From: an uncultured Collinsella sp. | Lineage (GTDB): Bacteria > Actinomycetota > Coriobacteriia > Coriobacteriales > Coriobacteriaceae | Assembly (NCBI GenBank): GCA_902475475.1 | Contig: CABRZY010000070.1 | Span: 1-8,467 of the forward strand | Direction: 5' to 3' | DNA: 8,467 bases | Shown here: positions 6,640 to 8,467 of the stretch, piece by piece | How the letters are laid out: every line of letters starts with the position of its first letter | How positions within the stretch are numbered: position 1 is the stretch's first letter | Program-made: the position numbers and the translations under genes | Notes under the pieces: generated by a model | The model's database searches: none | Told to the model about the DNA's origin: nothing | Seen by the model: the letters and a program-made list of their open reading frames with translations, nothing else

Positions 6640-6645
6640 AGTATA
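6640..6645 (-). promoter_or_regulatory. -10 box for gluQ, possible leaderless transcript
   Basis: On the minus strand TATACT lies exactly 7 bases before the gluQ ATG (6632), so transcription would start at or next to the A of the start codon. There is no Shine-Dalgarno sequence in the intervening CGTCCGC and no good -35 hexamer. This supports 6632 as the start and a leaderless mRNA. Confidence 0.5.
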
Positions 6646-6768
6646 GCGCGGGACGCGATGGGGAGGCGTCGCTGTGGTCCGTAAGTTGTCGGGGCCCCGC
6701 ATTGCGTGTGACGGGCTGCAGACTCGGTGCTTTGATTCCCGTCCATCAACTTGGCACCTTAGACGACA

Positions 6769-6804
6769 GAAACCCCGGCAGCTCTTCGCAACTGCCGGGG
6801 TTTC
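6769..6804. terminator. Terminator-like hairpin with no obvious upstream gene
   Basis: A perfect 13-bp inverted repeat (6769-6781 with 6792-6804) encloses a 10-nt loop containing TTCG. The arms are A-rich then GC-rich on one side and GC-rich then TTT on the other, the same layout as the 1323-1358 terminator, though no T run follows on either strand. The flanking genes point away from it, so it terminates neither of them. It may close a small unannotated RNA or block antisense reading. Confidence 0.6.
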
Positions 6805-6837
6805 CGCGGAAAAGGGGGACATGATCCTCGAGCGAAC

Positions 6838-6884
6838 GGCAAAGGGGCAAACCGTTTTTGCTCAACTGCTTTATGCCCCTTGCC
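6838..6884. repeat. Imperfect inverted repeat, 11-12 bp arms
   Basis: GGCAAAGGGGCA (6838-6849) pairs with TGCCCCTTGCC (6874-6884) with a single bulged A. The 24-nt loop contains a TTTTTG run. It is too loose for a classic terminator and its role is unknown; it may be part of the same structured non-coding segment as its neighbours. Confidence 0.5.
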
Positions 6885-6978
6885 CGCGGACTCAATCAGC
6901 GCGCGTCGCAGCAACACAAAGCCACTACACCTGTGACGGAGCTGTGAAGTGGTATCTATCGTTGGCGCAGGCCATGCC

Positions 6979-7061
6979 AAGGAGTGTCCCAAACTGCCGG
7001 CAGATAAGGAACGTCCCTAAGTGCCAGGCTTGGGTGGGACTTTTGTCCCATTTGACGTTCC
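6979..7061. repeat. 27-bp tandem repeat plus palindrome, GTCCC/GGGAC-rich
   Basis: Two 22-base copies, 6979-7000 and 7006-7027, match at 17 of 22 positions on the pattern AAGGA..GTCCC.AA.TGCC.G, with a 27-bp period. A hairpin follows: TGGGAC (7035-7040), a TTTT loop, GTCCCA (7045-7050). The GGAACGTC of the second copy (7008-7015) is inverted as GACGTTCC at 7054-7061, enclosing that hairpin. The cluster lies 80-160 bp upstream of the DUF2207 start. It could be a dispersed extragenic repeat, a regulator-binding array or an RNA structure. Confidence 0.65.
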
Positions 7062-7140
7062 GTTGGCCTAGATATTCGTCATGTGCGCCCGTAAACGTGG
7101 GACAATGGCGCTGTTGGTATCACAGACAAAGGATGTGCCT

Positions 7141-8467
7141 ATGAACGCCCCCGTTGCCAAGACCTGTCGGCAGCGCCGCCTATTCGCGCGATTCGCTTCC
7201 GTCTGCGCGCTCGTCGCGCTTGCGTTGTTGCTGCTGCCCGCCGCCGCGCACGCCGACGGCTACTCCATGAGCCAAACCTACATCGGCGCCACGGTCGAGG
7301 CCGATGGGTCGTTGACCGTTGTCGAGGGACGCCAGTTTGATTTCGATGACGACGTCAATGGCGTGTATTGGGATATCAATACGGGCACCAACCAGCAGGG
7401 CGGCGCGGCGGGCGTCGACGTGCTGAGCGTCGAGGAAGACGATGCCGCGTTTAACAGGGTCGACTATGCAAACAAAGGTGACAGCGGCGTCTATACGGTT
7501 GAGCAGTCCGACGGCGGCGTAAAGATCAAGGTTTTCAGCCCCCACGAGAGCGGCGATAGCGTGATCTATTACGTGAGCTACACCATGACCGGTGCGGTCA
7601 TGAACTGGGCCGATACCGCTGAGCTCTACTGGAAATTTGTAGGTGACGGCTGGTCCGCGGATTCCGACGATGTCGAGATGGAAGTGTACTTCGCAAATGC
7701 CGCTGCCGGGACGGCGGCCGTCAAGGGCGATAACTTCCGCGCATGGGGCCACGGTCCGCTGACGGGCGACGTGTCACTCGATGAGGACGAGCCCATGGTC
7801 ACCTATACCATTCCCTGCGTGCATCAGGGCGAATTCGCCGAGGCACGCATCGCCTTCCCCAGCGACTGGGTGCCGCAGCTTGCCGCCTCGGGCGAAGAGC
7901 GCACGTCAACGATCCTGAGCGAAGAGAAGGAATGGGCTGACGAAGCTAACGCCCGCCGCGCTCACGCTCGCATGATTGCCAATGCACTTGCCGTGCTAAG
8001 TGTTGTCGCGGCAGTGGCCTTTACCGGCACAATCGTTGTGCTCAAGCTGCGCCGCCGCAAGCCCAAGCCGCTTTTCCAGGACGAATATTTCCGCGATGTG
8101 CCTTCGGCCGACCATCCCGCCGTGCTTTCGGCCCTCATGAGCTGGAACGAGGTGCCCGATCAGGCATATATCGCCACGCTCATGAAGCTCACCGACGATC
8201 GCGTGATCAAGCTGGAAGAAGCGACCGAGACCAAGAAGAAGGGTCTGCTCCGTCGCGAAAAAGAGGAGCAGACGTATCGCATCACAGTGACCGACGAGGC
8301 CTGGAAGGCTGCCAAGAAGGACGGCATCGATCGCGATGCGCTCAAGGTCTTCTTCGCCGGCGTTAAGCCCGATAAGGACGGAGTCCGTTCGCGCACGTTT
8401 AGCGAGCTGGAGGAGTACGCTAGCGAGCGCACCACATCTGTTGGCGACAAGCTCGAGGACTATCAGA
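7141..8467 (+). CDS. DUF2207 family membrane protein, 3' end outside window
   Basis: I translated this frame directly; it is open from the ATG at 7141 to the right edge (442 codons), so the C-terminus is missing. A signal peptide is clear: basic CRQRRLFAR, a hydrophobic core (about 20-33) and a likely cleavage after AHA (residue 38). Residues 39 to about 265 form the extracytoplasmic DUF2207 region, beta-rich with QTYIGATVEADGSLTVVE and GVYWDIN. A membrane helix follows at about 279-301, then basic KLRRRKPKP. The cytoplasmic part has the family's DEYFRDVPSADHPAVLSAL and a winged-helix-like stretch (QAYIATLMKLTDDRVIKLEE). Family members of about 550-650 residues often have further membrane helices near the C-terminus. 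An AAAGGA ribosome site sits 7 nt before the ATG. DUF2207 function is not established; a surface or envelope role fits the layout. Confidence 0.88.
   Translation, partial: MNAPVAKTCRQRRLFARFASVCALVALALLLLPAAAHADGYSMSQTYIGATVEADGSLTVVEGRQFDFDDDVNGVYWDINTGTNQQGGAAGVDVLSVEEDDAAFNRVDYANKGDSGVYTVEQSDGGVKIKVFSPHESGDSVIYYVSYTMTGAVMNWADTAELYWKFVGDGWSADSDDVEMEVYFANAAAGTAAVKGDNFRAWGHGPLTGDVSLDEDEPMVTYTIPCVHQGEFAEARIAFPSDWVPQLAASGEERTSTILSEEKEWADEANARRAHARMIANALAVLSVVAAVAFTGTIVVLKLRRRKPKPLFQDEYFRDVPSADHPAVLSALMSWNEVPDQAYIATLMKLTDDRVIKLEEATETKKKGLLRREKEEQTYRITVTDEAWKAAKKDGIDRDALKVFFAGVKPDKDGVRSRTFSELEEYASERTTSVGDKLEDYQ

Larger units (their letters stand above)
6633..7140. other. Intergenic region between divergent gluQ and DUF2207 genes
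   Basis: I see no credible gene in this 508-bp stretch; open frames here lack ribosome sites and protein-like composition. It contains the gluQ promoter; a possible folded segment (AAGTTG 6683-6688 with CAACTT 6747-6752, inner GACGGG 6710-6715 with CCCGTC 6738-6743); a terminator-like hairpin (6769-6804); a second inverted repeat (6838-6884); and a repeat cluster (6979-7061). A TTGACG at 7052-7057 could be the -35 of the DUF2207 gene, but no good -10 is found at the right spacing. The DUF2207 ribosome site is AAAGGA at 7128-7133. Confidence 0.6.

Noticed and set aside
6633..6749. Extension of gluQ to an ATG at 6749
   Set aside because: The added residues have no family counterpart and the likely -10 box lies within this stretch, directly before the 6632 ATG.
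6710..6758. Possible tRNA-like segment with a TTTGATTCCCGTCC stretch
   Set aside because: It superficially resembles a T-arm, but the required 5-bp T-stem, acceptor stem and anticodon arm cannot be formed.
6674..7144. A 156-codon plus-strand open frame in the gap before the DUF2207 gene
   Set aside because: Its composition is random-looking (rich in Cys, Trp, Arg, Gln), it runs through several inverted repeats and has no ribosome site.

Overview
The window is GC-rich, with tightly packed genes and G/C-biased third codon positions. Its gene set (a galactitol-type PTS IIB, a DUF4342 protein with a two-component system, glutamyl-Q tRNA(Asp) synthetase, a DUF2207 membrane protein) suggests a gut actinobacterium of the Coriobacteriia, most likely Collinsella or a close relative. 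That placement is inferred from overall character and recalled family distribution; no marker gene was compared.

Layout, left to right. (1) A minus-strand gene for an N-terminally anchored, TPR-like helical protein runs off the left edge (1-463). (2) A divergent promoter region leads to a plus-strand pair: a stand-alone PTS IIB (627-914) and a small VOC-fold protein (926-1300). The pair ends at a strong 16-bp terminator hairpin (1323-1358). (3) That hairpin is shared with a convergent minus-strand operon read in the order DUF4342/UBA-like membrane protein (3995-3453), OmpR-type response regulator (3434-2655), sensor histidine kinase (2671-1376). A promoter for it is visible near 4114-4141. 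(4) A 557-bp non-coding stretch (3996-4552) contains a striking long imperfect palindrome (4210-4391). (5) A plus-strand pair follows: an unrecognised 99-residue two-TM protein (4553-4852) and a calcineurin-like metallophosphoesterase (4878-5606). (6) Convergent to it lies gluQ on the minus strand (5622-6632), with a -10 box placed so that its mRNA may be leaderless. (7) A second non-coding stretch (6633-7140) carries three inverted-repeat structures and a 27-bp-period tandem repeat. (8) A secreted or membrane DUF2207 protein (7141 onward) runs off the right edge.

Functionally, the clearest unit is the DUF4342-regulator-kinase operon, an envelope-sensing module whose first gene may supply a membrane accessory. 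The IIB/VOC pair looks like part of a sugar or sugar-acid system whose other components lie elsewhere. No CRISPR array, complete transposon, phage gene or rRNA/tRNA gene was seen. The least explained sequence is in the two intergenic regions: the 182-bp foldback element and the GTCCC/GGGAC-rich repeat cluster before the DUF2207 gene. Both look like dispersed non-coding repeats or structured RNA rather than decayed genes.
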